Positions 19,835 to 28,287 of a stretch of 64,000 bases of DNA are shown here, piece after piece. This DNA is from Cryptosporangium minutisporangium. GTDB taxonomy: Bacteria > Actinomycetota > Actinomycetes > Mycobacteriales > Cryptosporangiaceae. The stretch's first letter is position 1. The number at the start of each line of letters is the position of its first letter. Made by a program: the position numbers and the translations under genes. The stretch covers positions 62,001 to 126,000 of the forward strand of contig NZ_BAAAYN010000012.1 of the NCBI RefSeq assembly GCF_039536245.1. The letters run 5' to 3'. The notes beneath the pieces were generated by a model. It was not told where the DNA came from. It was given only the letters and a program-made list of their open reading frames with translations, and searched no databases.

Positions 19835-21343
19835 ATGATCGCCGGTCCCTCGGACCAGCCTGCCCTGTTGTCTGCCCGTAGCCGTCAGGAGCGTGGAGCG
19901 GATCCCGCAATCGGCCGACCCCACGGCGCAGCCACCACGATCGATGCCCTCGACGCAGCGGAAGCCGCGGGCTCGCCGGCGGCCAGGATCGTCCGCCGGG
20001 CGTTCCGCCGAACCTACGACGTCACCGACCTCGCGATGGGCGCCGCCGACGTGCTGCGGTCCAACGACATCGGCACGATGGTCACCGCTGCGCCTGCGCT
20101 CTACCCGCACATGTGGAGCTGGGACGCCGCGTTCATCTCGATCGGCCTCGCCCACCTCGGTGTCGATCGGGCCGGGCAGGAGATCCGGACGCTGCTGGCG
20201 GCCCAGTGGGCGGACGGCATGATCCCGCACATCGTCTACGGCGACCGGGGCGGCTACTTCCCGGGGCCCGGTCGGTGGGGCACCGCCGAGCTGTCCGCGT
20301 CCGCCCCGCAGGCACCGTTGACGTCCGGCATCTGCCAGCCGCCGGTGCACGCGATCGCGGTCGGTCGGATCCTCGAGGTGGCGCGCCGTGGGAGCGCGGA
20401 AGACCGGGCCGCGGGGGAGCAGCTGGTCCGGGACTCCTGGGACGCGCTCTACCGCTGGCACGCCTGGCTGTCGCAGTACCGCGACCCGGACGGCACCGGA
20501 CTGATCGCCGTCGTGCACGGGTGGGAATCCGGCATGGACAACTCGCCGCGCTGGGACCAGCCGTACACGGCCGTCGTTCCCGGCCCCGACCTGCCGCCGT
20601 ACGTGCGCCTCGATCGGGAGCTGGTGCGGGACGGGGCCGAGCGCCCGACCGACCTGGAGTACGACCGCTACCTCTGGCTGATCGAGGAGATGCGTCGCGC
20701 CTCCTACGACCCGGTGAAGGTGTACGACACGTGCAGCTTCCTGGTGGCCGACGTTTTTGTCAGCGCGATCTTCGCGGTCGCGTCCGACGTCCTGGCCGAC
20801 CTCGGTGAGGAGTTCGGGCAGCCGGCGGCGCACGTCGCCGAGCTGCGGACCTGGGCGGCCCGGTCGCGTGCGGCGGTCGCTGCCTCGTGCCACCCGGAGA
20901 CCGGCCTGGCCCGGGACTTCGACCGGCGCACCGGTCAGTGGATCGACGTCGAGACCCTCGCCGGGTTCGCGCCGCTGATCTGTGGCGGTCTCGACGCCGA
21001 CGCCGAGCGAGCACTGCTGGCGACGCTGCACGGGCCGCGGTGGGCCGGGCACCCCGAGCTGGTGGCCAAGGTGCCGCCGACGGTCTCGCCGGACTCCGCG
21101 GGCTTCAAGTCCCGCGAGTACTGGCGTGGTCCGCAGTGGCCGGTGGTCTCGTGGCTGTTCGGGTGGGCGCACGCCCGACACGGTCACACCGCTGCGGCGG
21201 CGACGCTCCGCACCGAGACGCTGAAGCTGGTCGGCGACGGCGCGTTCTCGGAGTACTACGAGCCGGTGACCGGCGAGGCGCTCGGCTCCCGGATGCAATC
21301 CTGGACCGCCGCCGTAATTCTGGACTGGTGCACGGCCCGCTGA
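19835..21343 (+). CDS. ggH: Glucosylglycerate hydrolase-like glycosidase (GH63 type)
   Basis: 502 residues from ATG 19835 (GGAG six bases upstream); the open frame continues upstream without conserved residues. It resembles the mycobacterial glucosylglycerate hydrolase: VLRSNDIGTMVTAAPALYPH, MWSWDAAFISIGLAHLGVDR, LTSGICQPPVHAIAV, HGWESGMDNSPRWDQPY, REYWRGPQWPVVSWLFGWAH and the end SRMQSWTAAVILDW. The (alpha/alpha)6-barrel enzymes of this family hydrolyse glucosylglycerate, a compatible solute made under nitrogen limitation or salt stress, releasing glucose and glycerate. The Asp of WSWDAA is a candidate catalytic acid. No synthase gene is in the window. The stop codon lies inside repeat element copy B. 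Confidence 0.85.
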   Translation: MIAGPSDQPALLSARSRQERGADPAIGRPHGAATTIDALDAAEAAGSPAARIVRRAFRRTYDVTDLAMGAADVLRSNDIGTMVTAAPALYPHMWSWDAAFISIGLAHLGVDRAGQEIRTLLAAQWADGMIPHIVYGDRGGYFPGPGRWGTAELSASAPQAPLTSGICQPPVHAIAVGRILEVARRGSAEDRAAGEQLVRDSWDALYRWHAWLSQYRDPDGTGLIAVVHGWESGMDNSPRWDQPYTAVVPGPDLPPYVRLDRELVRDGAERPTDLEYDRYLWLIEEMRRASYDPVKVYDTCSFLVADVFVSAIFAVASDVLADLGEEFGQPAAHVAELRTWAARSRAAVAASCHPETGLARDFDRRTGQWIDVETLAGFAPLICGGLDADAERALLATLHGPRWAGHPELVAKVPPTVSPDSAGFKSREYWRGPQWPVVSWLFGWAHARHGHTAAAATLRTETLKLVGDGAFSEYYEPVTGEALGSRMQSWTAAVILDWCTAR

Positions 21344-21445
21344 GAACGACGCTCACAGGCGGCTGCTGCGGCCTTGAGACCACAGCCAGGTCGAGGCGGC
21401 CTCGCGCTCGACTGCGAGCGACGCCCTCCGCGGGCTCCAGGTTCG
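21335..21445 (+). repeat. Interspersed ~110-bp hairpin element, copy B
   Basis: This copy starts inside the last codons of ggH: GCCCGC at 21335 and the TGA stop at 21341-21343 belong to the left arm. It shares the apical core GGCCTTGAGACCAC / AGGTCGAGGCGGC and the flank GGGCTCCAGGTTCG (21432-21445) with copies A and C. With copy C it also shares AGAACGACGCT in the left arm. The outer arms pair at most positions but the inner stem is poor. The rest of the gap to 21522 shows nothing else. Confidence 0.8.
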
Positions 21446-21521
21446 AGCAACTTCGCGCCATCGTGTGGTGGGAATTGCAGATGGGTCGAGCCGCAGACGG
21501 TCGGCGCCCGTATTCAGGTGC

Positions 21522-21818
21522 ATGGACGTAGCCCGCCACCCGTCCGACACGCTGACCACGTACCTACCGCCCGGCTGGATGACGCTGCGCGTCGCGCATG
21601 ACCGCTGGCTCATCTACGGACCCCACCAGGTTCGCGGCGCCTCCCGCGGTTCCGCCGTACTCGTCGGCGAACTGACCTGGCTGCACTCGGACGAGTGGCG
21701 GGTGTTGCCGGTCGGCGAGATCCTGCCCTGGGAGCGGACCTACCCGAACGTCCTCGCCGCGCTCGACCCGCTGATGACCTGGTGGAACCTCCGCCGCCGC
21801 CGTCCAGCAGCCAGCTAG
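21522..21818 (+). CDS. Hypothetical protein, 98 residues
   Basis: ATG 21522 is the likely start; the frame is open to 21465 but upstream codons run into the tail of the repeat element. The protein reads LTTYLPPGWMTLRVAHDRWL, IYGPHQVRGASRGSAVLVGE and is rich in Trp (six residues). No signal peptide or membrane segment. I do not recognise a family. It is convergent with the DUF4253 gene, 4 bp between stops. Confidence 0.55.
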   Translation: MDVARHPSDTLTTYLPPGWMTLRVAHDRWLIYGPHQVRGASRGSAVLVGELTWLHSDEWRVLPVGEILPWERTYPNVLAALDPLMTWWNLRRRRPAAS

Positions 21819-21822
21819 CTGG

Positions 21823-22581
21823 TCAGTCCCACCAGAAGTACCAGCTAGGGCTGCGGACCTGGCCCGCCGCGAGTGCGGCTAAGGAGCCCACGCCCTGGTC
21901 GACCGCGTCGGGGCAGTACGCGTACTGCTCGACCGCCGTCTCCGCGGCCGCCCGGGGGTCCATCGGCGGCGTCGGCACCAGCAGCTCCAGCATGTCGAAC
22001 GAGAGCGTCACCAGCTGCGCGCCGTACAGGTCGTGCCACCGCTTGAGGATCGCGACGTGGTCCGCGGGCTCGACGTCGCAGTTGACCGCGCCCTGCCAGG
22101 TCAGCAGGCCCGGCACCTCGTAACCCGCCCGGGCGGGGATCAGCGCGACCAGCGTCTCCTGCTTGTCCCAGACGAACTCGGGCTCCGGGCTGGGCTGGAC
22201 GTCGAGGTCCGGGTTCTGGAACACGTCTTCGACGGACATCGTGTCCTGCGCCGCGGCCAGTTCGGCGAGCCGGCGGGCGCCGTCGAGGACCAGGCCCCGC
22301 TCGACGGCGGTCGGGTCGCAGTCGTTCTCGGCCATGTACGCGAGGTCGGCGGTCTCGTCACCCGGCCCGACCAGGAACGGGTACAGCCCGGTGCGCTCGT
22401 GCAGCCGGCGCAGGCGCAGCCAGTGGTCGAACCCTTCGCCGGCGTCGACTGGGTACGACCACACCGGCACCCCGGTGCCAGTGCGGAAGAGCAGGTCGAG
22501 TCCGGGGAGCGCGACGCCGAGCCGGACGAAGACGTCCTGCGGGTTGCCCCCTCGATCGGAGAACGAACTGACAGCGGCCAC
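21823..22581 (-). CDS. DUF4253 domain protein
   Basis: 252 residues. The C-terminal half carries the DUF4253 pattern: HVAILKRWHDLYGAQLVTLS, FDMLELLVPTPPMDPRAAAE, YAYCPDAVDQG and the closing SPSWYFWWD. The family is common in actinobacteria, where it is cytosolic and uncharacterised; its fold has been linked by others to barnase-inhibitor-like or suppressor proteins, which I cannot verify here. Start at ATG 22581. No operon partner on this strand. Confidence 0.8.
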   Translation of the reverse strand: MAAVSSFSDRGGNPQDVFVRLGVALPGLDLLFRTGTGVPVWSYPVDAGEGFDHWLRLRRLHERTGLYPFLVGPGDETADLAYMAENDCDPTAVERGLVLDGARRLAELAAAQDTMSVEDVFQNPDLDVQPSPEPEFVWDKQETLVALIPARAGYEVPGLLTWQGAVNCDVEPADHVAILKRWHDLYGAQLVTLSFDMLELLVPTPPMDPRAAAETAVEQYAYCPDAVDQGVGSLAALAAGQVRSPSWYFWWD

Positions 22582-22774
22582 GCGGCAAGTCTCTCAGGCC
22601 GACCGGTGTGTCGGCAGGGAAGGTAGGCGACGGACTGTCCCGCGTGTGGACACGGGGTGATCCGGCAACCCCTCTCCCCATGAACCAAGCCGCGTCCCAC
22701 CCGGCGCTTTCACGATTCCGTCACCAGGCGGTCGGCCCCGCAAGCCGCGAGGCGCGTCGCGGAAAGCACCGTCG

Positions 22775-24103
22775 GTGATCGCGGCCGTCTTCGTCGCGGC
22801 AGTGGTCTTCCTCGCTGCGAACGCAGTTTTCGTGGCGGCGGAGTTCTCGCTCACCAGCCTCGACCGGCCCCGGGTGCAGCGTCTGGCGGATCGGGGCAGC
22901 GAGCGGGACGCGCGGGTCCTCGCCGCGCTTCGGACGCTGTCCTTCCAGCTCTCCGGCTGCCAGCTGGGCATCACGGTCTCGTCGCTGGTGCTCGGGTACC
23001 TCGCCGAACCCTCGATCGGACGTCTGCTCCACCCGGCGTTCGAGGCGGCCGGCCTGTCGGCCGGTGTCGCCAAGACCGCGTCCTATCTGGCGGCGCTCAT
23101 CCTGGCGACGGCCGTGCAGACGGTCTTCGGTGAGTTGGTCCCGAAGAACGCGGCGGTCTCCGAGCCGCTGGGCACCGCCCGGCTCGTCGCGCCGATACTG
23201 CGGGCCTTCAGCGCCGCCTGCAAGCCGCTGATCCTGGCCCTGAACGGCTCGGCCAACTGGGTGATCCGCAAGCTGGGCATCGAGCCGCAGGACGAGCTGG
23301 GCGCCGGCCGGTCCCGCGCCGAGCTCCGGAGCGTGGTCAGCGCGTCGGTCGAGCACGGTGCGCTGGCCCCCGGGACCGCCCGGCTGGTGCGTCGCTCGTT
23401 GGCGTTCGACGACCGGACCGTCGCCGACGTGCTGACGCCGCGGACCAAGGTGTGCGCACTGGCCGATCACAGTACGGTCGCCGACCTGGCCGCCGAGTGC
23501 CGCCGAACCGGCTTCTCCCGGTTCCCGGTCTTCGAGCACCAGCTGGACAACGTCCTCGGCGTCGTCCACGTGAAGTCTGTCTTCCGCTACCGGGACGAGG
23601 ACCGTGCCCGCACGCCGATCCGGGAGGTGATCGAGCCGTTCGGTGTCGTTCCGGAGACCTTGGAGCTGGACGAGGCGCTCGGCCAGCTCCGGGCGGAGCC
23701 GCTGCAGATGGCCGCGGTCATCGACGAGTACGGCGGGCTGGCCGGCGTGGTCACGCTGGAGGACCTGATCGAGGAACTCGTCGGCGAGGTCCGGGACGAA
23801 CACGACCGTCCACCTGAGCCGGACGTCGTCAAGCTCGGCAACGACGTCTGGCGGGTGTCCGGCCTGCTGCGGGACGACGCGGCGGCGACGCGCATCTGTT
23901 TCAACGTCCCGTCCGGGCCGTACGAGACGCTGGCCGGCCTGTTCCTCGACCGGGCGGGCAAGGTGCCCGAGGTCGGCGACGCGGTCACGGTGGAGGACGC
24001 GATCGACCCCGCGACCTGGGAGCTGACGGTCGAGGCGATGGACGCCCACCGGATCGCGTCGATCCGCTTGGTGCGCACCGAGCACGAGCCGAGGGAGGGC
24101 TGA
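22775..24103 (+). CDS. CNNM/HlyC-CorC family protein (DUF21-CBS-CorC_HlyC)
   Basis: 442 residues from GTG 22775. Domain order: DUF21 membrane domain (AAVVFLAANAVFVAAEFSLT; FGELVPKNAAVSEPLG), two CBS domains at ~200-330 (FSRFPVFEHQLDNVLGVVHV; VIDEYGGLAGVVTLEDLIEE) and a C-terminal CorC_HlyC domain. The EFSLTS and GELVPKN motifs are those of CNNM transporters, which move or sense Mg. Older annotations call such proteins haemolysins. A paralogue follows after one base, so the two are one transcription unit and may form a heteromer. Confidence 0.92.
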   Translation: MIAAVFVAAVVFLAANAVFVAAEFSLTSLDRPRVQRLADRGSERDARVLAALRTLSFQLSGCQLGITVSSLVLGYLAEPSIGRLLHPAFEAAGLSAGVAKTASYLAALILATAVQTVFGELVPKNAAVSEPLGTARLVAPILRAFSAACKPLILALNGSANWVIRKLGIEPQDELGAGRSRAELRSVVSASVEHGALAPGTARLVRRSLAFDDRTVADVLTPRTKVCALADHSTVADLAAECRRTGFSRFPVFEHQLDNVLGVVHVKSVFRYRDEDRARTPIREVIEPFGVVPETLELDEALGQLRAEPLQMAAVIDEYGGLAGVVTLEDLIEELVGEVRDEHDRPPEPDVVKLGNDVWRVSGLLRDDAAATRICFNVPSGPYETLAGLFLDRAGKVPEVGDAVTVEDAIDPATWELTVEAMDAHRIASIRLVRTEHEPREG

Positions 24104-24104
24104 C

Positions 24105-25211
24105 ATGGACCTCGGCTTCATACTGTTGGCGTGCGTGCTGCTGCTGGGCAACGCGTTCTTCGTCGGCGCCGAGTTCGCGCTGGTCACGAGCCGGCGGGAT
24201 CAGCTGGAACCGCGGGCCGCCCAGGGTTCGCGCGCCGCACGGACCGCGCTCTACGGCGTCGAGCACCTCTCGCTGATGCTGGCCGGAGCACAGCTGGGGA
24301 TCTCGCTCTGCTCGCTGGGGCTCGGCGCGGTCGGTGAGCCGGCGGTCGCCCACCTGATCGAGAAGCCGCTGGAGCTGGTCCACGTCCCCGAAGGGCTGTT
24401 GCACCCGATCGCGTTCGCGGTCGCGCTCTCGATCGTCTCCTATCTGCACCTGGTGCTCGGTGAGCTGGTGCCGAAGAACATCTCGCTGGCGGGTCCGGTG
24501 CGCGCAGCGCTGCTCCTCGGCCCGCCGATGGTCACCTGGTGCCGGATCACCAAGCCGGTCGTGGTGAGCCTCAACGCGGTCGCGAACGGCGTCCTGAGGC
24601 TGTGCGGCATCACGCCGCGGGACGAACTGAACACCGTCTACACCGGCGAGGAGATGACCGAGTTGGTCGCGGAGTCGCGCGCCGAGGGCTTCCTGGACGT
24701 GGAGGCCGAGCAGCGGCTGACCCGGGCACTCTCCAGCGAGGCGCGGACCGCCGGCGACGTGGCGCTGGCGGGGGAGCAACTGCAGGTCGTCCCGGACGGC
24801 ACCACCGTACGGGAGGTGGAACGGCTGGTCGCCTCGTCCGGGTACTCACGGTTCCCGGTCCGGGGGTCGTCCGACGACGGCTTCCTCGGGTACGTCCACG
24901 CGAAGGACCTGCTGGACGCCCGCCCGGACGAGCTCGACGGGGCGTTGCCCGCCCGTCTGATCCGCACGATGCCGGACGTGGAGCACGAGGCGCCTCTCGC
25001 CGATGCGGTCGAGGTCCTGCGGCGGAGCGGAGCGCACCTGGGGCTGGTGTCCTTCAACGGCAATGGGGATGCCGGCCGAGTGGCCGTCGTCGCGCTGGAG
25101 GACCTGCTCGAGGAGCTGGTGGGGCAGCTCAACGAGACGCCGCCGGTCGCGGACCGCGACGACCCGGACCCGGCGCCCGTCGCGGGCAACAACCGGGCTG
25201 CGACCGATTAG
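24105..25211 (+). CDS. CNNM family protein (DUF21-CBS), without C-terminal domain
   Basis: 368 residues. DUF21 membrane domain (LLLGNAFFVGAEFALVTSRR; LGELVPKNISLAGPVRAALL) and a CBS pair (YSRFPVRGSSDDGFLGYVHA; VVALEDLLEELVGQL). It stops soon after the second CBS domain and so lacks the CorC_HlyC domain its upstream partner has. Pairs of one full and one short CNNM-like gene are common in actinobacteria, which supports a joint role in divalent-cation transport at the inner membrane. Confidence 0.92.
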   Translation: MDLGFILLACVLLLGNAFFVGAEFALVTSRRDQLEPRAAQGSRAARTALYGVEHLSLMLAGAQLGISLCSLGLGAVGEPAVAHLIEKPLELVHVPEGLLHPIAFAVALSIVSYLHLVLGELVPKNISLAGPVRAALLLGPPMVTWCRITKPVVVSLNAVANGVLRLCGITPRDELNTVYTGEEMTELVAESRAEGFLDVEAEQRLTRALSSEARTAGDVALAGEQLQVVPDGTTVREVERLVASSGYSRFPVRGSSDDGFLGYVHAKDLLDARPDELDGALPARLIRTMPDVEHEAPLADAVEVLRRSGAHLGLVSFNGNGDAGRVAVVALEDLLEELVGQLNETPPVADRDDPDPAPVAGNNRAATD

Positions 25212-25317
25212 CCGACGTCCAGGCGTTTGGCATCGCAGCTCAACGGCGACTGTTTAGCCAGGCACCCCGGTCACCGCGACCGGAGGTCATTGCTGAACAG
25301 CCACGGATGGAGGCCCC

Positions 25318-26139
25318 ATGACCGCCACGGTGAGCGGAGCAGGTAACACCGCACGCCGCGCCGCCCGCAGCGACACGATCACCCGGATCGGACGCGTGGG
25401 CTTGGTTGCGTACGGGGTGGTGAACCTCCTCATCGCATTCCTGGCCATCAAGGTCGCGACCGGTGAGTCCTCCGGTGAGGAAGCGAACAAGAACGGCGCG
25501 CTGAGCGAGGTCGCGCAGACTTCGTTCGGCCAGGCCCTGCTCTGGATCATCACGGTCGGCCTGGCCGCGCTGACGATCTGGCAGATCGCCGAGGCGATCT
25601 GGGGCCACGCGTCCGCCGGTAAGCGCCGCACGGTGAAGCGACTGACCAGCGCCGGTGAGGCGTTCCTGTTCGGCTTCCTGGCGTTCACCGCGGGCAAGTT
25701 CGCGATGGGAACCCCGCAGAAGGGCAGCAAGACCGAGTCGGTGACCGGCAAGCTGCTCGAGCAGCCGTTCGGCCGCGCGCTCGTGATCGTCTTCGGTCTG
25801 GCGATCATCGTGGTCGCCGCGTTCGTCATCCGCCACGGCTGGGCCAAGCGGTTCCGCGACGACCTCGACCTCTCGCACGCCGACGCCCGTTCGCGGCGCA
25901 CCGCCGAACGTCTCGGCCAGGTCGGCTACATGGCGGTCGGCGCGGCGTACGCCGTCGTGGGTGGCCTGGTCATCACCGCGGCGGTCACGTTCGACAAGGA
26001 GAAGGCGTCCGGTCTGGACGGTGCCATGAAGACCGTCGCCGAGCAGCCGTTCGGCTCGCTGCTCCTGTGGCTGGTGGCGCTCGGCTTCATCTGCTACGGC
26101 GTCTACTGCTTCTTCGACGCCCGCTACCGCAAGAGCTGA
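25318..26139 (+). CDS. DUF1206 membrane protein
   Basis: 273 residues from ATG 25318 with GGAGG upstream. Three repeats of a two-helix unit define DUF1206: RVGLVAYGVVNLLIAFLAIK, then a second (GEAFLFGFLAFTAGKFAMG) and a third (GQVGYMAVGAAYAVVGGLV). Each repeat is followed by a short glycine- and charge-rich loop ending in ...PFG..L. Role unknown; predicted in the inner membrane. Single-gene unit, convergent with the VOC gene. Confidence 0.88.
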   Translation: MTATVSGAGNTARRAARSDTITRIGRVGLVAYGVVNLLIAFLAIKVATGESSGEEANKNGALSEVAQTSFGQALLWIITVGLAALTIWQIAEAIWGHASAGKRRTVKRLTSAGEAFLFGFLAFTAGKFAMGTPQKGSKTESVTGKLLEQPFGRALVIVFGLAIIVVAAFVIRHGWAKRFRDDLDLSHADARSRRTAERLGQVGYMAVGAAYAVVGGLVITAAVTFDKEKASGLDGAMKTVAEQPFGSLLLWLVALGFICYGVYCFFDARYRKS

Positions 26140-26143
26140 CCCC

Positions 26144-26566
26144 TCAGGAGACGCAGAACTCGTTGCCCTCCGGGTCGTAGAGGGTGATGGTCCGCGGACC
26201 ACGGTCTGCCGTCTCCCAACCCTTCGTCGCGCCGAGGTCGAGCAACCGCTCGACCTCGGCGTCGACGTTCTCCGGGCCGACGTGCAGGTCGAGGTGGACG
26301 CGGTTCTTGGCGGACTTCGGCTCCGGGACGCGCTGGAAGAACAGCCGCGGACGGCCGCCCGAGGAGTCGCGGCACGTGGCGACGTCGGCGAAGCACCGCC
26401 GCCCGTCCCGCGTCAGTGTCTCGGCCTCCGGCAGCCGACCGGCGGCAACCAGCTGGTCGACGATCGCGGTGTGGTCCTCGACCTCGTAACCGAGCGCGGC
26501 CGCCCAGAACGCCGCCTGGGCGTGCGGGTCGGCGGTGTCGAACGCGATCTGCAGTCCGGTCGTCAT
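26144..26566 (-). CDS. VOC-superfamily protein (glyoxalase-like)
   Basis: 140 residues from ATG 26566, behind GGAGGAGGGG. The long upstream open frame (to 27295) is antisense noise over the sortase. Two beta-alpha-beta-beta-beta modules: QIAFDTADPHAQAAFWAAAL and NRVHLDLHVGPENVDAEVER, ending in RTITLYDPEGNEFCVS. Members bind a metal and catalyse isomerisation, epimerisation or dioxygenation, or simply bind drugs; no substrate can be named. Confidence 0.85.
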   Translation of the reverse strand: MTTGLQIAFDTADPHAQAAFWAAALGYEVEDHTAIVDQLVAAGRLPEAETLTRDGRRCFADVATCRDSSGGRPRLFFQRVPEPKSAKNRVHLDLHVGPENVDAEVERLLDLGATKGWETADRGPRTITLYDPEGNEFCVS

Positions 26567-26622
26567 GGCCCCTCCTCCGAATTCGAGGGCCTCATGCAAC
26601 CACGTAGACCGGTTTCGCGGCG

Positions 26623-27378
26623 CTAACCGGTCGCGGGCGACGCGTAGACGACGACGTTCGCCGCGTACGACTGGGTTTTCCGGTCGTACGGGCTGGTGCA
26701 GGTGATCAGCACGAGCCGCTCCGGCACTCCCTGCGCGAAGACGTCGCCCGGGAGGGTGGCCTTCTGGTAGACCCGGCGGGCGGCCACCCGGTAGGCGCGC
26801 CGTCCGGACGTGCCGTCGACCCAGATCAGGTCGCCGACTGAGAGCGTTCCGATCTTGTACAGCGCCCCTCGTCCGAGCTCCCGGTCGTCGACGTGACCGG
26901 CGAGGATCACCGATCCGAAACCGGAGCCAGGACCCGCACCCGCTGACCACCAGCCGACCCGGCGCGGGTCGTCCGGCAGCGTCAGCCCACCCACCGGGTC
27001 GAGCTTCTCCGACTCGACGGCCGCGTCGACACCGAGCACCGGGATCACCAGACGCCGGGGGCGTGCCACGTCGGGGGCGGGCGGCACGGTGAGCGACGGT
27101 GCGGGGGACCGGGTCGCGGTCCGCGGTGTGGTGCGCTTCGGCGTCGGGCTCGCCGGGGCGGCGGCTCGTGGTGTCTCGCCAGGGACGACGCCCACCTCGG
27201 TGGGCAGCGGCGGGGCGGGCGGCGGCGTCAGGGCGTAGATCGCGGCGGCCGCGAGGCAGACGATGCCGGAGGCGAGCCCGGCGTACGCCGGCCACCGGCT
27301 GGAGCGATTCGGAGCAGGGAGCCGGAACTTACGACGCGTCGGCAGCAGGAACCGCCGGGTCGGGAGCGACCCGCTCAT
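26623..27378 (-). CDS. Sortase, class E/F type
   Basis: 251 residues from ATG 27378, whose ATGA overlaps the stop of the DUF4142 gene. One N-terminal membrane anchor (YAGLASGIVCLAAAAIYALT), a Pro/Thr/Ala-rich stalk, then the sortase barrel. The catalytic His is in VILAGHVDDRELG and Cys in ERLVLITCTSPYD. GWWSAGAGPGSG is typical of actinobacterial sortases. It probably cleaves a sorting signal and attaches a protein to the envelope. The upstream DUF4142 protein has a C-terminal membrane helix but no clear LPXTG, so it is not an obvious substrate. Confidence 0.88.
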   Translation of the reverse strand: MSGSLPTRRFLLPTRRKFRLPAPNRSSRWPAYAGLASGIVCLAAAAIYALTPPPAPPLPTEVGVVPGETPRAAAPASPTPKRTTPRTATRSPAPSLTVPPAPDVARPRRLVIPVLGVDAAVESEKLDPVGGLTLPDDPRRVGWWSAGAGPGSGFGSVILAGHVDDRELGRGALYKIGTLSVGDLIWVDGTSGRRAYRVAARRVYQKATLPGDVFAQGVPERLVLITCTSPYDRKTQSYAANVVVYASPATG

Positions 27379-28100
27379 GCTCCGGAGTGTCCACTCTCGG
27401 CAGGGCCGGTCAGGGACCGGCGACGCCAGAACCATGCCGAGGCGAGAACCAGCACCAAGCCGACCGCGGCGAGCGTTCCGGCGATCACCGGACGGTTCCC
27501 GGACGAGATGCCCCGCCCGCCCTCCACCTGTCCGGGGGCCGCGCCCACCGCGGGTGCGGAGTCGTCGAGCAGCTGCGCGTGCTGAGCCACGACCGGCGAG
27601 GTCTGCCGCGCGAGCTGCTTGACCTCACCGTTCTGGCCGCCGGTCAGTTCGGCCTCCACCTGCCGCCGGAGCGACGCCTGGGCCTGACGCTGCGTGGTGA
27701 CCCACAGACCGTCGAACGCCGGGCCGCTGGTCTGCTCGTAGCGGCTGAGCATCGCCTGCTGGGTGGCGTCCGGGCGGGCAGGCAGGTCGACGCCGAGCTT
27801 CTTCGCGACCGGCCGGAGCGCGTTGTCGAGGCGGGAGTGATCGGTGAGCCAGCGGTTGGCGATGGTCCGCGTCTCGGGGTCGGTCGCCTTGCGGATGGCG
27901 ATCCGAGCAGCGGCGATGGCGCTCAGGTGGGCCTGGTGCGCGCCGCGGAGGAACGACTGGTCCTGCGCGTTCACCCCGGGCGCGGGTGCCGCCTGGGCCG
28001 GCGTCCCCAGTGCTCCGACGACCAGCCCGCCGACGAGGACGATGATTACCGAGAGCAGCGCCGCTAAGCGGCTATCGGTGGAAACGACCCTCAGCCGCAT
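27375..28100 (-). CDS. DUF4142 secreted protein with C-terminal membrane anchor
   Basis: 241 residues from ATG 28100, preceded by GGAAGGA. An N-terminal signal (LLSVIIVLVGGLVVGALGTP...AQA) is followed by a four-helix DUF4142 domain (AHLSAIAAARIAIRKATDPE; FDGLWVTTQRQAQASLRRQV). A C-terminal helix (VIAGTLAAVGLVLVLASAWF) ends in WRRRS, so it spans the membrane with the domain outside. DUF4142 proteins are ferritin-like helical proteins of unknown role. It is coupled to the sortase, which suggests a shared envelope task. Confidence 0.85.
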   Translation of the reverse strand: MRLRVVSTDSRLAALLSVIIVLVGGLVVGALGTPAQAAPAPGVNAQDQSFLRGAHQAHLSAIAAARIAIRKATDPETRTIANRWLTDHSRLDNALRPVAKKLGVDLPARPDATQQAMLSRYEQTSGPAFDGLWVTTQRQAQASLRRQVEAELTGGQNGEVKQLARQTSPVVAQHAQLLDDSAPAVGAAPGQVEGGRGISSGNRPVIAGTLAAVGLVLVLASAWFWRRRSLTGPAESGHSGA

Positions 28101-28287
28101 GGCATCGTCCTTCCGGGCAGCCCGATCATCCGGACAGCGGGGGCAGAAGTCCTCACCGTGGTTCACCGAGAAGGTACCGGATACCTCCCAGTGACCCTAC
28201 CGCTGCGTTCGGTTCAACACGCTGTGTGTTACCCCCGGAGTTCGGTCCATACGCGTCCCACTCGTCCCGGGAGCCTACGATCGGCGG